Shown here in pieces: positions 12,295 to 24,000 of a stretch of 64,000 nucleotides of DNA. This DNA comes from Ceratopteris richardii (taxonomy: Eukaryota > Streptophyta > Polypodiopsida > Polypodiales > Pteridaceae). The notes under the pieces were generated by a model that saw only the letters and a list, made by a program, of their open reading frames with translations, did not search any database and was not told the DNA's origin. Position 1 is the stretch's first letter. The number at the start of each line of letters is the position of its first letter. The DNA is taken from positions 143,835,907 to 143,899,906 of the forward strand of contig CM035408.1 in the NCBI GenBank assembly GCA_020310875.1. The letters are read 5' to 3'. A program made the translations under genes and the position numbers.

Positions 12295-12490
12295 TGAACA
12301 CCGTCGCTTATGCGACGCTAGCGTCGCATAAGCGACGGTGTTGTTTTCGGATTTTTTTTTGGGCATTCGTCGCATAACCGATGCCTGTGTCGCTTATGCG
12401 ATCCTAAATTAGTGCGTCACAAATATCGTCGCTAACTAGCGACGTTATTTGCGACGTTGGCAAACTCGACAACGTCACATATGCAACGCT
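12295..12490 (+). repeat. CACTA-B left subterminal repeats
   Basis: Alternating direct and inverted copies of GTCGCTTATGCGACG and GTCGCATAAGCGACG, then variants such as GTCGCTAACTAGCGACG. The CG-rich palindromes are candidates for binding by the element's own TnpA-like protein; this is inferred from En/Spm. Confidence 0.85.
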
Positions 12491-12559
12491 CTGGAATGTA
12501 AAAAAAAAACTGATTTCTCCCGACACATTTGTGCCGGGATTTGGATGCGAGAGCAAGAA

Positions 12560-12575
12560 GAGACCGAGAGAGAGA

Positions 12576-12626
<51 letters not shown>

Positions 12627-13298
12627 TGAGAGAGAGAGAGATGCATCTCGTTGAAGCACAGTATGCGCACACACACACACTTACATACACATACATATGC
12701 ATACACACACATATACACACATAGACACACACACACACATACACATAGACACACACGCACACATACACACAAATACACACACATATACACACATACACAC
12801 ATAAATGTTGGATACACACATGCACACATAATGCATACACATGCACACACATATACACATACATATACACACACATACACACATACACACACATACACAC
12901 ACACATACACACACACATACACACACACACATACACACACACATACACACATACACACATACACACACATATATGCATACACACACACATAGATAGACAT
13001 GCACACACATACACATACATGCATACATATGCATACATAATGCATATGCATATGTGTACATACATACTTACATGCATACACACACATATGCATACATAAT
13101 GCACATGCATACATACACATACATAATGCATATGCATACATAATGCATATGTATACATAATGCACATGCATACATACACATACATAATGCATACACACAC
13201 ATATGCATACATACATGCATACACATACACACATAGACACATACACACACATAGACACATACACACACATAAACACATACACACTCATAGATGCACAC

Positions 13299-13329
<31 letters not shown>

Positions 13330-13510
13330 TATACACACACATATACACACACACACATAGACACATACACATATAATGATGCATACACACACATACACAT
13401 GCATACACACATACACACACACACATACATGCACATACATACACACACACATGCATACATACACATACTTAATGCATACACACATACATATGTACACGTA
13501 TATATATTGA
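12560..13510. repeat. (GA)n then (CA)n/(TACA)n microsatellites, CACTA-B left
   Basis: (GA)n at about 12565-12640, then ACAC, ACATACAC and ATGCATAC mixtures from about 12666 to 13500. Open frames across it on both strands are repeat artefacts. The order and position match the tracts at 4077-4860 of CACTA-A. Confidence 0.9.
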
Positions 13511-13543
13511 TTTCTAACCATTTTGTTTCATATGTTAGGTATT

Positions 13544-14220
13544 ATGGATCCTAGTAGAGAGAGAAAGGCGAAACTCACTCTCATAAAAAGTCTTATGAGA
13601 GCAAGAGTTCCGTCTGACACTCTAGGGGCCATCATGCATGATTACTCAGAGATGTCTGATGAGGAGTTGGACCGCACGATCCAGATGCTTACCCAGCGAT
13701 CAGAGGAGGGCTCTTTTGCGGCTCCACATGCAGGAAGAGAGCTATCTGCTCATAGGTTTGTTTTTTTTCATAAACTTTTTTAATGATATTATAACACATA
13801 TTTTTATTTATTTTTATCTATCTATTTTCAGGACACCTATACCACCTCCAAATCGTGATAGCAGAGCAGAGTTGCCTATGAGGACATGCATACGCACCTT
13901 AGGACTAGAGTGCGATATAGAGCCAGAGGGGAACATTGTGTACATAGGGAATGGATTCGAGTTCAAGAGAAGAATGCGGGCATTATGCGACTCTTACTTG
14001 CGCTTTGTCCACTTACCGTGGAAGAAAGTAAAAATTTTACATATAAATTGAAATAAATATCTTATGTTTTATTTATGTTTTTTTTTTGTAGTGAGCATGA
14101 TGAGAGGGATAAAAAATACGTACTTAGTTCACTTCAGACAGAGTTTGGGACAGGATGGTCACTTACGTGGTGTCTAAAAGAGATGCGGACACTTATGGCT
14201 CATCGTCGCAATAATGCACG
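13544..14220 (+). pseudogene. CACTA-B second gene, exons 1-3 (Transposase_24-like)
   Basis: Three exons with in-phase GT-AG introns: 13544-13755 (start MDPSRERKAKLTLI, chosen as the first ATG after the repeat), 13832-14027 (TPIPPPNRDSRAELPM, GNGFEFKRRMRALCDSY, RFVHLPWKK) and 14096-14220 (HDERDKKYVLSSLQTEF, WSLTWCLKEMRTLMAHRR). The ordered W- and R-rich segment resembles the Transposase_24 (Ptta/En/Spm) family found as the second gene of plant CACTAs. I infer a role in binding subterminal repeats. No stop interrupts the three exons. The next plus-strand exon lies 5.85 kb away, beyond the antisense TNP2 gene, and its phase does not directly match, so at least one linking exon is missing or rearranged. 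Confidence 0.6.
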
Positions 14221-14279
14221 GTATGCACTACTTTTATGTATATATATGTGGATATGAGTATGTGTGTTTATGCATGTAT

Positions 14280-15400
14280 GTATGTATCTGAGAGAGAGAG
14301 AGAGAAAAGAGTGAGACTAGAGGTATAAATACACGCATACACACACATATACATCATACATGCACATTTACACACATATACACATACATGCACATTTATA
14401 CATACACACACATACATGCACATTTTTACACACACATACACATGCATGCAGTTACACACATATAATGAATACACATAGACACATACACATACTCACATAC
14501 ACGTACACATACTCACATACACATACACATGCATAATCATATGTACACACACATAGACTCATATAATCATATTTACATGCATATATACATATACACATGC
14601 ATATATACACACACACAACACATGCATATGCACATATAGATACACATACATACACAACACATGCATACATATAAATAAATAAATAAATAAATAAATAAAT
14701 CCTATTTCAAAAATCCTAAATTGAAAACTATAGTTTCGATATTAGGGTTTTAAAACCCCTAGTTTAAAAACTCTAATTCAATCTTTTAGCCATATGTTTG
14801 AAGTATATGTACACATTGCATCTATTCCTCCGACATCCTACTAGAGAGATGTTTCTCCTTCCAACCTTATGCCTCTATATATAGCTACTCGAATCAACGA
14901 GGGTCATAATGTATATAAAAATATATACACATCATGTAGATACACATACATAAATATAAAATGGAGTAGATATATTATGCATCACACATAAATGCCTAAA
15001 TGCACACATAAATATATATATACATGCATACATATTTACATGTACACATTTACACATAGAAATATATACATATATACATGTACACATCACATATACATGC
15101 CTACATGCACACATAAACATATATATACATGCATACATATTTACATGTACATATTTACATATAGACACATATACATATATACATGTACACAATTATAAAC
15201 ACTTGCATATATTACATGAATACATGAATATTTTACATAAATGCATATGCACATATACACATATGCATATTTAACACATGTATACATATATCACACACAT
15301 GCAAACACATACATATACATGAAATACATATATATGCATACTAACATATGTATACATAAAATACACATGAATACACATACATATGCATGCATACATGATA
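14280..15400. repeat. CA/TA-rich microsatellites between the CACTA-B genes
   Basis: Short (GA)n near 14289, then CACATACATGCACAT mixtures to about 14670, (AAAT)n at about 14672-14700, and TACATATATACATG mixtures from about 14920 to 15395. A paired motif ATTAGGGTTTTAAAACCCCTA lies near 14742. No coding potential apart from repeat peptides. Confidence 0.85.
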
Positions 15401-15489
15401 AAAATTTGCTCCTCGAAGATAAAGCTATATATAAAATAATTAGGCATACCCCCGAGCTTCATGTTCTAACATTAAAGAACATGATTTCA

Positions 15490-18033
15490 TCTCTCTAGTA
15501 GGATTCATCGTTATTCAAGTTAATAAAAAAAACTATTATCTGATATCCATTCAAAAGCTTCAAGTTATTGATCGATAACTAGAGTAGAATTTGAGCTAGC
15601 ACGTGATAGTTGCTTGAAAGAAGGAACAATACTAGAATCCTCTGTTTTACGTAAAGAATCAATGGCTTTGATTCTAATCTGTTGTCCAAAATCCCACATA
15701 TTAGTGAATATTCAAGCCTGCAAAATAAATTCAATTAGTAAATAGAAACTAACATACATATATGAAAAAAATAAAATATTATTTTAATCAAATTACCTTT
15801 CGTTCACAACCTATCATTAACTCTCTTTGCTCATCTGAGATTTCTTCATTATTTGCGTTGGCGCGTTGAAAAGGACTATATAGCCAATCCATAAAAGAAG
15901 ATATATCTGTAATGTCATTATTATCGAGATTACATCTATATATTTTGTTTTTTTGCCTTTTACTTCGGAGACTTTGAAGTTCCTCGTACTCGCTAAGGAA
16001 TGCTTGCATGCATTCACTATTATATGCTACAAAAGTAGAAACATCATTTTTTTCTTGAAATGTAAATAAGAATGGAACCCCCTTACCTGATAATACATCA
16101 TCTGTTATTTTTGAAGAAGACTCGTTGGTCCATGCACATGGAGCTTCTTCATGAACTCTTTCAAGGTACTCACTAACGTAATACATGCACTCTTCAAGCA
16201 TCCAACCCTGTTCCATGGATCCTTCTGGTTTCGCTCATTATCGCACAGAACTTTTTAATATTCCCATAAACTGCTCGATCCAAAACATCCATCGAGTGTT
16301 GACAACACCTGCAATCTCTATTTCATCTACAAGATGGACTAATAAATGAACCTGAATATCAAAAATGAAGTAGGAAGTTCTTTCTCCATCAAACATAGTA
16401 GCTCTTTGCATTCACATTTTTTTTGTGGGATTGAGTTTTTGTCAATCTCTTTGGATGTAATCCACCTATACATATCATAAAAACAATTATAAAGAAGTTA
16501 ATTAAAAAATAAAAGATATCCAATATTCATACATATTAAATATAAAAGTATCATAATTACCTTATAAGTGATCCAAGACGATAGATCACATCTCGTACTC
16601 CTTTCGTTGTACATCCATCGATTGAATTATATTGTTGATAGTTTGTATCTCTTTTGTTGTAAGTACCCAAGGAGCAGGTGCAAAAGTCGTTTCTTGTCAA
16701 TGTCTATCAAAAACTGGCCATAACTTTGGTTTGGATTTTGGATCTTTCAAATCATTCCTTGATGCTGTGATCTTTTAATCCAAGAAGATGTTGCCATATT
16801 GAATAACCAATATTTTTTAATATATGCATAGAATCAAGAAGATGACATACTTTTAACTCTTTCCAATACTCCAAAGAATACCATATTGATATGTTCTCTA
16901 CGAGTGCCAATTTTCCTTTATCTCTATTCACATACTCATTATCTGAATCATTACTGAAGATTTCTGATTCTGGATCTATTTGAGGTCCATCTGTCCATTT
17001 TTTATACCAATCCATAGGCGTCATAGGTTTTGGACACTGACTTGTTTCAAGCTTTCCATTAAAATGTATGGCTTCTCTTTTAGATCTTAATGGATGATCA
17101 TCAGACAAGAGTCGTCGATGTCGAAGATAAATATTTTTGTTGAGATTCTTACTATAGATTGATCTCAACCAATCACCACAATATGGATAAGCTTTATAAC
17201 CCTTAGTAGATATTCCTGCATCATGAAAATGATAAAAATATAATTAGATTAAATCATATTTATTTACATGCATATTGAATAAAAAAATTACATCAATACC
17301 TGAACAAACACCATATCCTGGAAAATTGTGAATAGTCCAAGCCACAATACCACGAACCGTAATATGTCTTTCATTGATGCTTTTCGATACATCAATGACA
17401 TAAATACCTCTCCATAACTCTTGAAGATCGTCAATGAGAGGAGCAAGATATATATTCATATCTTTAACTTGTCTTTTGCTTAGGATTAAAAGCGAAAGCA
17501 TTAAATCTTCATTTTTAATGCTAAGATATGGCGGAAGATTGTAGTTTATGACTACCATTGGCCATGTTGACCATTTACAGGATTTCATGGAGAATGGATT
17601 AACCCCATCTAATGCAACTCCTAACGTTAGCTTCTATGGATTTTGTGCAAATTCAGGCCATGTAGAATCAATATGCTGAAAAGCAACACTATCATGAGGA
17701 ATTCTGATTATTCCATCAGTACTTTTGTGATCATGTCCCCAAGTCAAAAGCTTTGATAATTCAGGGCTTTGAAACATATGTCTAATCCATGGAGCCAATG
17801 GAAAATGTCTCAATGCCTTTTTTGGGATTTTACCTTCTTCGCCCTTATATCGAGGAGATTGACATTTGGGACATGTCAAAGAGTCTGCATATTCACCTCT
17901 ATATAAAATACAATCGTTAGGACATGCATGTATACATTGATAATCTATAACAAGATTGTTGATTATCTTCTTCATTTCATCATATGAGGTAGGAAGAATA
18001 TTCTGACTTGGTAAAAAATTTTCAGATAATAAC
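15490..18033 (-). pseudogene. CACTA-B TNP2 transposase, main exons
   Basis: TNP2 is the CACTA transposase. Reading down from 18033, after an AG acceptor: LLSENFLPSQ, MKKIINNLVIDYQ, then the zinc-like HACPNDCILYRGEYAD with CPKC (about 17950-17860), RHFPLAPWIRHMF, and WPEFAQNP to about 17634. One TAG follows at about 17631, then GVALDGVNPF, IYLAPLIDDLQELW and AWTIHNFPGYG (17588-17280). After an intron come YLRHRRLLSDDHPLR and LDSMHILKNIGYSIWQHLLG (17168-16752). The DUF4218-like part follows (LPTSFFDIQVHLLVHLVDE, NTRWMFWIEQFM, GWMLEECMYYVSEYLERVHE, 16400-15790), then one more exon to about 15490. The order matches plant TNP2 closely. A few stops and frame breaks make it a recent pseudogene. It runs antisense to the second gene. 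Confidence 0.85.
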
Positions 18034-18064
18034 CTGTAAGTTTATCAAAAAAAGATATATTAAA

Positions 18065-18190
<126 letters not shown>

Positions 18191-18369
18191 ATAATTTTAT
18201 ATATGTGTATGCTTATGTGCATCTTTCAAAATATTCGCAAAAAATTTGATTGTTTTGGATGGCAGGATACGATTGTTTGTTTTGGAGGATATGAAGTATG
18301 TACCTTCATTGAATGATTTGTCGATTCTATCATATGTTCAGTTTGAAAGTGTGAGAAATGGGTTTATAA

Positions 18370-18633
18370 TTGCTATTCAAAGAATTTGGCACTATTTATA
18401 GGCCATACGATGGTGACCTGGATGAATCGCATGCACAAAGGTTACTCAAGATAGAGCAACCTGGTTATAAGGGACTAGTGCCAGCAGGATTCTTGGGGTT
18501 TGAAGTAAACCTCTTGCATGTCAATGATGAGCATCTGAACTTTAGGATAAAAAGTGGAAATCATGGTGGCTTGAGAGGATCACTTTTATATAGCCTGTTC
18601 AAAGAACTTCAGGTTTATGACACTGAAGTTTTT
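18370..18633 (+). pseudogene. Captured gene fragment, left arm (SMC-hinge, DMS3/GMI1-like)
   Basis: The left arm reads as protein: FGTIYRPYDGDLDESHAQRL, GYKGLVPAGFLGFEVNLLHV, NDEHLNFRIKSGNHGGLRGS, LLYSLFKELQVYDTE. The pattern GFLG.(A/E)VN(L/M)..., SG(N)HG.LR..L.Y.LF..LQVY resembles the SMC-hinge region of plant DMS3 and GMI1 proteins. In Arabidopsis, DMS3 acts in RNA-directed DNA methylation and GMI1 in DNA repair. Upstream, in another frame, DMKYVPSLNDLSILSYVQFE also looks coding and follows a splice-acceptor-like TTTTG(G/C)AG, suggesting capture from genomic DNA with an intron edge. The fragment has no start, no complete domain and at least one frame break. The family call rests on memory of the motif and needs a search. 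Confidence 0.45.
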
Positions 18634-18980
18634 TGAACAAGCTGTATAAAAGTGATCCTCTCAAGCCACCATGATTTCCACTTTGCATCCTAAAGTTCAG
18701 ATGCTCATCATTGACATGCAAGAAGTTTACTGCATACCCCAGGAATCCTGCTGGCACCAGTCCATTATAATCAGATTGCCTTATCTTGACTAACCTCTGT
18801 GCATGCGATTCATCCAGGTCACCATTGTATGGCCTATAAACAGTGCCAAATTCTTTGGATAGCAATTATAGATCCGCTTCTCACACTTTCAAATTGAACA
18901 TATGATAGAATTGACAAATCATTCAATGAATGTACATACTTCATATCCTGCAAAACAAACAATCGTATCCTGCCATTCAA
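18599..18980 (-). pseudogene. Captured gene fragment, right arm (inverted copy)
   Basis: The inverted copy encodes nearly the same peptide: FGTVYRPYNGDLDESHAQRL, GLVPAGFLGYAVNFLHVNDE, FRMQSGNHGGLRGSLLYSLF. It has a few substitutions, such as GYAVN for GFEVN, which is closer to what I recall of the family. Here the upstream splice-acceptor-like sequence is TTTTGCAG, while the left arm has TTTTGGAG. The right arm therefore looks the more ancestral at those positions. The substitutions show that the duplication is old enough to have diverged but young enough to pair. Confidence 0.45.
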
Positions 18981-19024
18981 ACAATCAAATTTTTCACGAA
19001 TATTTTGAAAGATGCATTAATAGT

Positions 19025-19140
19025 TTTAAAAGATGCGCGGACAAAAAGTGTCCATTCAATTCAAGTTCTTGTTCTTACCTTATCTAAAGTAAGAATAAAA
19101 ACCTGCATTGAATGGACACTTTTTGTTCGCCCATCCTTTA
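19025..19140. repeat. Second, shorter inverted repeat
   Basis: GGACAAAAAGTGTCCATTCA (from about 19039) pairs with TGAATGGACACTTTTTGTTC (to about 19128). The pairing continues inward to CTTAC/GTAAG around TTATCTAAA, giving a stem of about 40 bp with only a short loop. Weaker pairing continues outward on both sides. It abuts the right end of the large inverted repeat. Confidence 0.85.
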
Positions 19141-19154
19141 AAATTCTTTTTCCA

Positions 19155-19410
<256 letters not shown>

Positions 19411-19441
19411 ATATAAATAGATAGAAAATTGAAAATTATAC

Positions 19442-19562
19442 CTTAATAGTGTCGAAACAGATACATTACTCCATCCAAAACGATTTTGAAGGTTGAGAAT
19501 AAGTAAGCTTGCACTTAGGCGTGTCAAACGACTTCCTTCATATACATGCTTTAGACCAGAAT
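19442..19562 (-). pseudogene. CACTA-B TNP2 N-terminal exon
   Basis: A 121-nt exon with AG acceptor (19563-19564) and GT donor (19440-19441). It encodes HVYEGSRLTRLSASLLILN and FGWSNVSVSTLLR, corresponding to the PLY.G.+.S.L......+K...GWS...F..LL block that opens the TNP2 domain and seen in CACTA-A near 6335-6440. Its last codon is split and completes exactly with the exon beginning at 18033 (R then LLSENFL). This shows that everything between, including the inverted repeat, is intron. A possible further upstream exon (Ser/Pro/His-rich, about 19645-19705) has splice-like ends but no family match. Confidence 0.75.
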
Positions 19563-19739
19563 CTGCACATAATAAGAAACAAAAAAAGAATGTAAGCTAT
19601 GTATCCATCAAATATATTTAAAATTAAATGTTTGATATACTTATAGTATAAAGTCGTTGCATGATGAGGAGACGGTGATGGAGTTCGATCTGATTGAGCA
19701 GAATCTACAAATAATGGTATTTGATATTAATAATCTGAT

Positions 19740-20045
19740 TATCTACATACACAAAAAATTCACATATACATATTTACACATACACACATATTCACATATA
19801 CACATTTACAAATATTCACATATACACAACTACACATTATTATGGGATAAATGCATGTATTTTGTATGAATGAGTGTATATGCATGCATGTGTGTGTATG
19901 TATATATGTGGATATGTATATGTGTGTTTATGTTATATGTATGTATATGTGTATATGTATACATATATGTATGCATATATGTTTGCATGTATATGTGTAT
20001 GTGGGTATGTGTATGTGTATATATGTATATGTATTCTGATTTTTT
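19740..20045. repeat. CATA and TG-type microsatellites
   Basis: CACATATACATATTTACACA repeats at about 19745-19832, then TGTGTATGTATATGTG repeats at about 19860-20035. Confidence 0.85.
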
Positions 20046-20070
20046 TTTCTGTTTGAGATTAAATTAATAG

Positions 20071-20538
20071 GAGATATTGTATGGTGAAAAAAATAAGAGG
20101 CGAGATAACATAACACCTGAGACGTGGCAGTTTTTTCGTAGACAAATACGTCTTCACGAGTCATTTCCTCAGCAGAAGGTACACAAATTAATAGTTTATA
20201 TTTATAATTTTTGTGTATTTTAGTAATTTTTTAGATTTAATTTATGTATTTTTTTTCTTAAATAAAGAGGCCGCTACAAAGAAGAGAGTGGAGTCGGGCC
20301 ACACATCCCACCTAGGCCAAATGGGCCATAATGGTTTTGTAGCTACATTTGTAAGTATATGTGTTATTGTGAGTATATTTTTTATTTTAGTTAAAATGCA
20401 AGAAACTAATCTTTTTTATTTGTTTCAATGCAGCAAAAGGATTATGTCCAATATCCTACGAAACATGAGATTGAGTATGCTACACATTTTGGATATCGGC
20501 GTTTGAGCAAGTATATGCAAGATCATCCTGATGCCTTT
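20071..20538 (+). pseudogene. CACTA-B second gene, later exons
   Basis: Three exons, each a whole number of codons, with clear splice signals: 20071-20178 (EILYGEKNKRRDNITPETWQ, RRQIRLHESFPQQ), 20270-20350 (AATKKRVESGHTSHLGQMGH) and 20434-20538 (KDYVQYPTKHEIEYATHFGY, SKYMQDHPDAF). The AKKKR...HTSHLG part resembles the AK.NR.K..HT.GS block of Transposase_24 proteins. CACTA-A has the corresponding PSHLGIDGYDTMRHEF exon. A continuation past 20538 was not found in the TG-rich sequence, so the 3' end may be lost. Confidence 0.55.
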
Positions 20539-20558
20539 GTGAGTATTATTAAATTTTA

Positions 20559-21480
20559 TATAATTATTTGTATATGTATGTGTGTGTATATGTATGTATG
20601 TGCATGTGTATGTGTGTGTATATGTATGTATGTGCATGTGCATGTGTAAGTGTATATGTGTGTATGAGTATGTGCATGTGCATGTGTATGCGTGTGTATA
20701 TGTATGTGCATGTATATTTGTAACTCTATGTGTATATGTGTGTATGTGAATGTATATGTGTATATGTAGGTATATGCATGTGTATATGTGTTTTAATACT
20801 TTAATTATATAATTCATTCATATGTGTGTACCTAAGTGTATATGTATGTGTGTGTATATGTATATGTGCATGTGTATGTGTGTGTGTATGTATGTATGTG
20901 CATGTGAATGTGTAAGTGTATATGTGTGTATGAGTATGTGCATGTGCATGTGTATGTGTGTGTATATGTATGTGCATGTATATGTATAACTCTATGTGTA
21001 TATGTGTGTACGTGCATGTATATGTGTATATGTAGGTATGTGCATGTGTGTGTGCATGTGTATATGTGTTTTAATACTTTAATTATATAATTCATTCATA
21101 TGTGTGTACCTAAGTGTATATGTATGTGTGTGTATATGTATGTATGTGCATGTGTATGTGTGTGTATATGTATGTATGTGCATGTGCATGTGTAAGTGTA
21201 TATGTGTGTATGAGTATGTGCATGTGCATGTGTATATGTGTGTATATGTTTGTGCATGTATATGTGTAACTCTATGTGTATATGTGTGTATGTGCATGTA
21301 TATGCGTATATGTAGGTATGTGCATGTGTATATGTGTGTGTACGTATGTGCATATATATGTGAATATATGTGTATAATGTATGTATATGCATGTGTATAT
21401 GTATTCCACATGCATGTGTATGTGGATGCATTTCCATTTGCATCCATGTGCATGCATGTGGATGTGCATATACATGTATT
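20559..21480. repeat. TG-rich repeat with about 278-bp higher-order units
   Basis: The marker TTTTAATACTTTAATTATAT occurs at 20791 and 21069, 278 bp apart, each followed by AATTCATTCATATGTGTGTA. A degenerate start (ATTATTAAATTTTATATAAT) near 20543 suggests a third, older unit. Units are filled with TGTGTATATGTATGTGCATG mixtures. Later (21400-21480) a self-complementary segment occurs around CCATGTGCATGCATGTGGAT. Confidence 0.85.
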
Positions 21481-21506
21481 TGCATATATGTTAATGTGTG
21501 TATGTG

Positions 21507-21658
<152 letters not shown>

Positions 21659-21969
21659 ATAATGCATGCATGTAAGTCTTTTTATGTGGTTGTAGAAATG
21701 TTTGTGCATATGCATGTGTATATGTGTGTATGTCTAAGTGTATGTGCACATGTATCTATGTGTATATATGTGTGTGTATGTGCATGTGTATATGTGTGAA
21801 AGTGCATCTTCATAATGTATAAGTATATAAGTGCATATCAATAAGTGTGAGTATGCTATCTAATGAAAATAACACGATTCAAATGATATACAAAGAATAG
21901 AAATTGTACTTACAATAGTTAGCCATACTTTTTGCTTGGTTAGCTTCTTGAATAACCTACAATAAAGAG

Positions 21970-21973
21970 AGAA

Positions 21974-22019
<46 letters not shown>

Positions 22020-22090
22020 GCGAATTCAAAGAGAGAAAGATGTAGAAAGAGAGAAACAGAGACAGAGGGAGACAATAAGAGAGAGCTTAG
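21970..22090. repeat. (GA)n tract, CACTA-B right
   Basis: GAGAGAGA with AAAGAGAG and ACAGAG variants just inside the right subterminal repeats, mirroring the GA tract at the left end. Confidence 0.9.
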
Positions 22091-22199
22091 GCAAAACAAC
22101 AATTCTGCATATACTTGCTTCAAGTCGTAAGCGCAACACAATTGTGAACGTTGGAGAGCTCTTTGATGCGTGAAAATGCCGATCAAAGAGCCTCCAACG

Positions 22200-22515
22200 T
22201 TTTAATTTTTTTCCGTCAACAGACCGTCGTGTAAGCGATGCAACGCGTTGAGTTGGCATTGCATAAGCGACATGTTTTCAGCGTCGCTTACGTGACGCCA
22301 AAAAACGTCGCTTATGCGACGTAACAAAGCATCACTTATGCGACGCTATTTAAAATCGTCGTGTTAGCGACGCTGTATGGGAGCGTCGTAGACCCCATCG
22401 TACCACAAGTCACAAAAAACATCGTTTGGTTCGTCGTTTAATCGACGGTCCGTGCGCGACGCACATTACAATGCATGTTGCAATTTTATAGCGACGAAAT
22501 TCTGTCACCTTAATC
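22200..22515 (+). repeat. CACTA-B right subterminal repeats
   Basis: At least eight CGTCGCTTATGCGACG-like units in both orientations, for example AACGTCGCTTATGCGACG near 22307 and TCGTCGTGTTAGCGACG near 22355, ending 20-30 bp before the TIR. Confidence 0.85.
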
Positions 22516-22544
22516 ATCGCTATACGCTCGTATTCCTTGTAGTG

Positions 22545-23295
22545 TAAGCCTATTGCCACTCCTATGCAGACAGGTTTACGATTGAGACTTCATGATGTTG
22601 GAGATGCATTTGATGTTGTTCTCTATCAGCAGGCTGTTGGATGCTTGATTTACTTATGCATTACTCGGCCAAATATTCAGTTTGTTGTATCACAAATGAG
22701 TAGGTTTATGCATTTCCCAGGAGTCAAGCATTGGCAGGCAGTTATGCACATCTTTCGCTATTTGAGTGGTACTCGACTACTTAGGTTGCTTTAACCCAAG
22801 GGGGGATCACTACCGCTAGATTTGCATGCTTTTTCTCACTCTCATTGGGCTGGTTGCTATGACACTCGTGTGTCCACTAGTGGCTTTTGCTTCATGCTTG
22901 GTAGCTCATGTATATCTTGGTTGAGCAAGAAGCAGCCTACTGTGGCCAGTTCCAATTGTGAGGCTGAGTATAGGGAAGCTTTCACAGCGACTGTTGAGTG
23001 TGTGTGGCTCAGATGCCTTATGGATCATTTGGGTGTTGGTCAGACTTTTGCCACCACTACCTTCACTGACAGTCAGAGCACATTGGAAGTTACGAGGAAC
23101 CCTGTGTTCCATGCTCGCACTAAGCACATTGAGGTGCGTTATCACTATGTCAGGGAGAGGTTCTCTGCTGGGGAGATCAACTTGGCATATGTGCCCACGC
23201 AAGAGAACATTGTAGACCTTTTCACGAAGGCTATGCCTAGGGAGAAATTTGAAGCTTTCCGCAAAGCTTTGGGCTTACTTCCTTTTGTGGAGTGA
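22545..23295 (+). pseudogene. Copia-1 pol, 3' segment (RT end and RNase H)
   Basis: Immediately right of CACTA-B the copia frame resumes: PMQTGLRLRLHDVGD, then QAVGCLIYLCITRPNIQF, the usual RT/RNase H connector. The RNase H domain follows ([70 protein letters not shown]). It ends at a TGA at 23293-23295. A frame break lies near 22793, between the connector and RNase H. It lies 75 bp before the 3' LTR, as expected for copia. Confidence 0.9.
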
Positions 23296-23359
23296 TTTCC
23301 ACATAGCTTGGCACTTCCTTATACATGAGTGCCAACTCCTTGTTCGCCGCATCACTCCC

Positions 23360-23369
23360 AGGGGGGATG
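23360..23369 (+). other. Copia-1 polypurine tract
   Basis: AGGGGGGATG directly precedes the 3' LTR; this is the plus-strand priming site. Confidence 0.8.
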
Positions 23370-23599
23370 TGTTGATATATTTAGGTAGTGATGTGTGTGA
23401 ACACACTAAGACTGCCCGAGCACTTTTTTCCCTCTTTAGGAGGTTTTTTTCCCTCGATTTGTATATATGCCTATTGCCCTAAGGGGCTACTTATCTTTGT
23501 ACATTCTCTAGTAATACATTCAATATTGTGTGTTGTGCTTCAGGCTTCTTCTTCTTCCTTGTGCTGTTTGCGTGCTTCCGTAGACGTATAACTCCAACA
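23370..23599 (+). repeat. Copia-1 3' LTR
   Basis: 230 bp, the partner of 8209-8438. Followed by ACATT, the target duplication. Confidence 0.95.
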
Positions 23600-24000
23600 A
23601 CATTTGGGCATCGACGGATATGACACGATGCGTCATGAGTTTGTAAGTACCATTTGATTTATTGATTTTTTTTGTGTTAAGGTTCTCATGTATGTTCCTC
23701 TAATGTTTTGTATATTTGTTGCAGGTGCTAGCAATGGGTCATCCTCCAACACGAACGGAGGAGGCTTATGGATATAGTCATGGATTGACTATACTATTGG
23801 AGGACTTGGAGGGACGCGGCACGGTCGTTTGATGGGAGCGTTTGCGATGAGGTGATTATTTATACACTTGGTTTTTACTTGTTGTTTATAAATTTCATGT
23901 GAATTTATTTCATTTCATTAATTCTTTGTTGTAGGAATGTTGATATGGAACGTTCTTTGCATGTGTATGGCAATGGCACACCAAAATTTTATATTTGATT
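23600..24000 (+). pseudogene. CACTA-A second gene, 3' exons after Copia-1
   Basis: Directly after the Copia-1 target duplication the frame continues as GIDGYDTMRHEF to a GT donor at 23643. A second exon starts after an AG at 23723-23724 (MGHPPTRTEEAYGYSHGL, to about 23851). A last short exon follows an AG near 23934 (NVDMERSLHVYGNGTPKF) and ends in TGA near 23999. The exon pattern parallels exons 20270-20350 and 20434-20538 of CACTA-B, where GHTSHLGQMGHNG precedes a splice site in the same way. This supports one gene interrupted by the retrotransposon. The exact final exon is inferred from splice signals only. Confidence 0.5.

Larger units (their letters stand above)
18219..19016. repeat. Large inverted repeat in a TNP2 intron
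   Basis: The arms 18219-18612 and 18623-19016 are reverse complements with about 90% identity by eye, separated by only about 10 bp (GTTTATGACA). The innermost stem is AACTTCAG/CTGAAGTT and the outermost pairing is GCATCTTTCAAAATATTCG with its complement near 18997-19015. Both arms lie in the intron between TNP2 exons 19442-19562 and 18033. A transcript in either direction would fold into a duplex of about 390 bp. The arms hold a coding-like gene fragment. Confidence 0.95.

Noticed and set aside
12404-12500. CG-rich palindromes as a CRISPR-like array
   Set aside because: Units are inverted and irregular, within 300 bp of CACTA ends, and explained as subterminal repeats.
12404-13521. A 350-codon minus-strand open frame rich in Cys and Val
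   Set aside because: Microsatellite translation; no stops because the repeats contain none, no domain.
21860-22259. Minus-strand frames and a small exon-like piece (VIQEANQAKSMANY) as an upstream TNP2 exon
   Set aside because: Splice-like ends are present but the peptide has no TNP2 match and lies against (GA)n; support is too weak.
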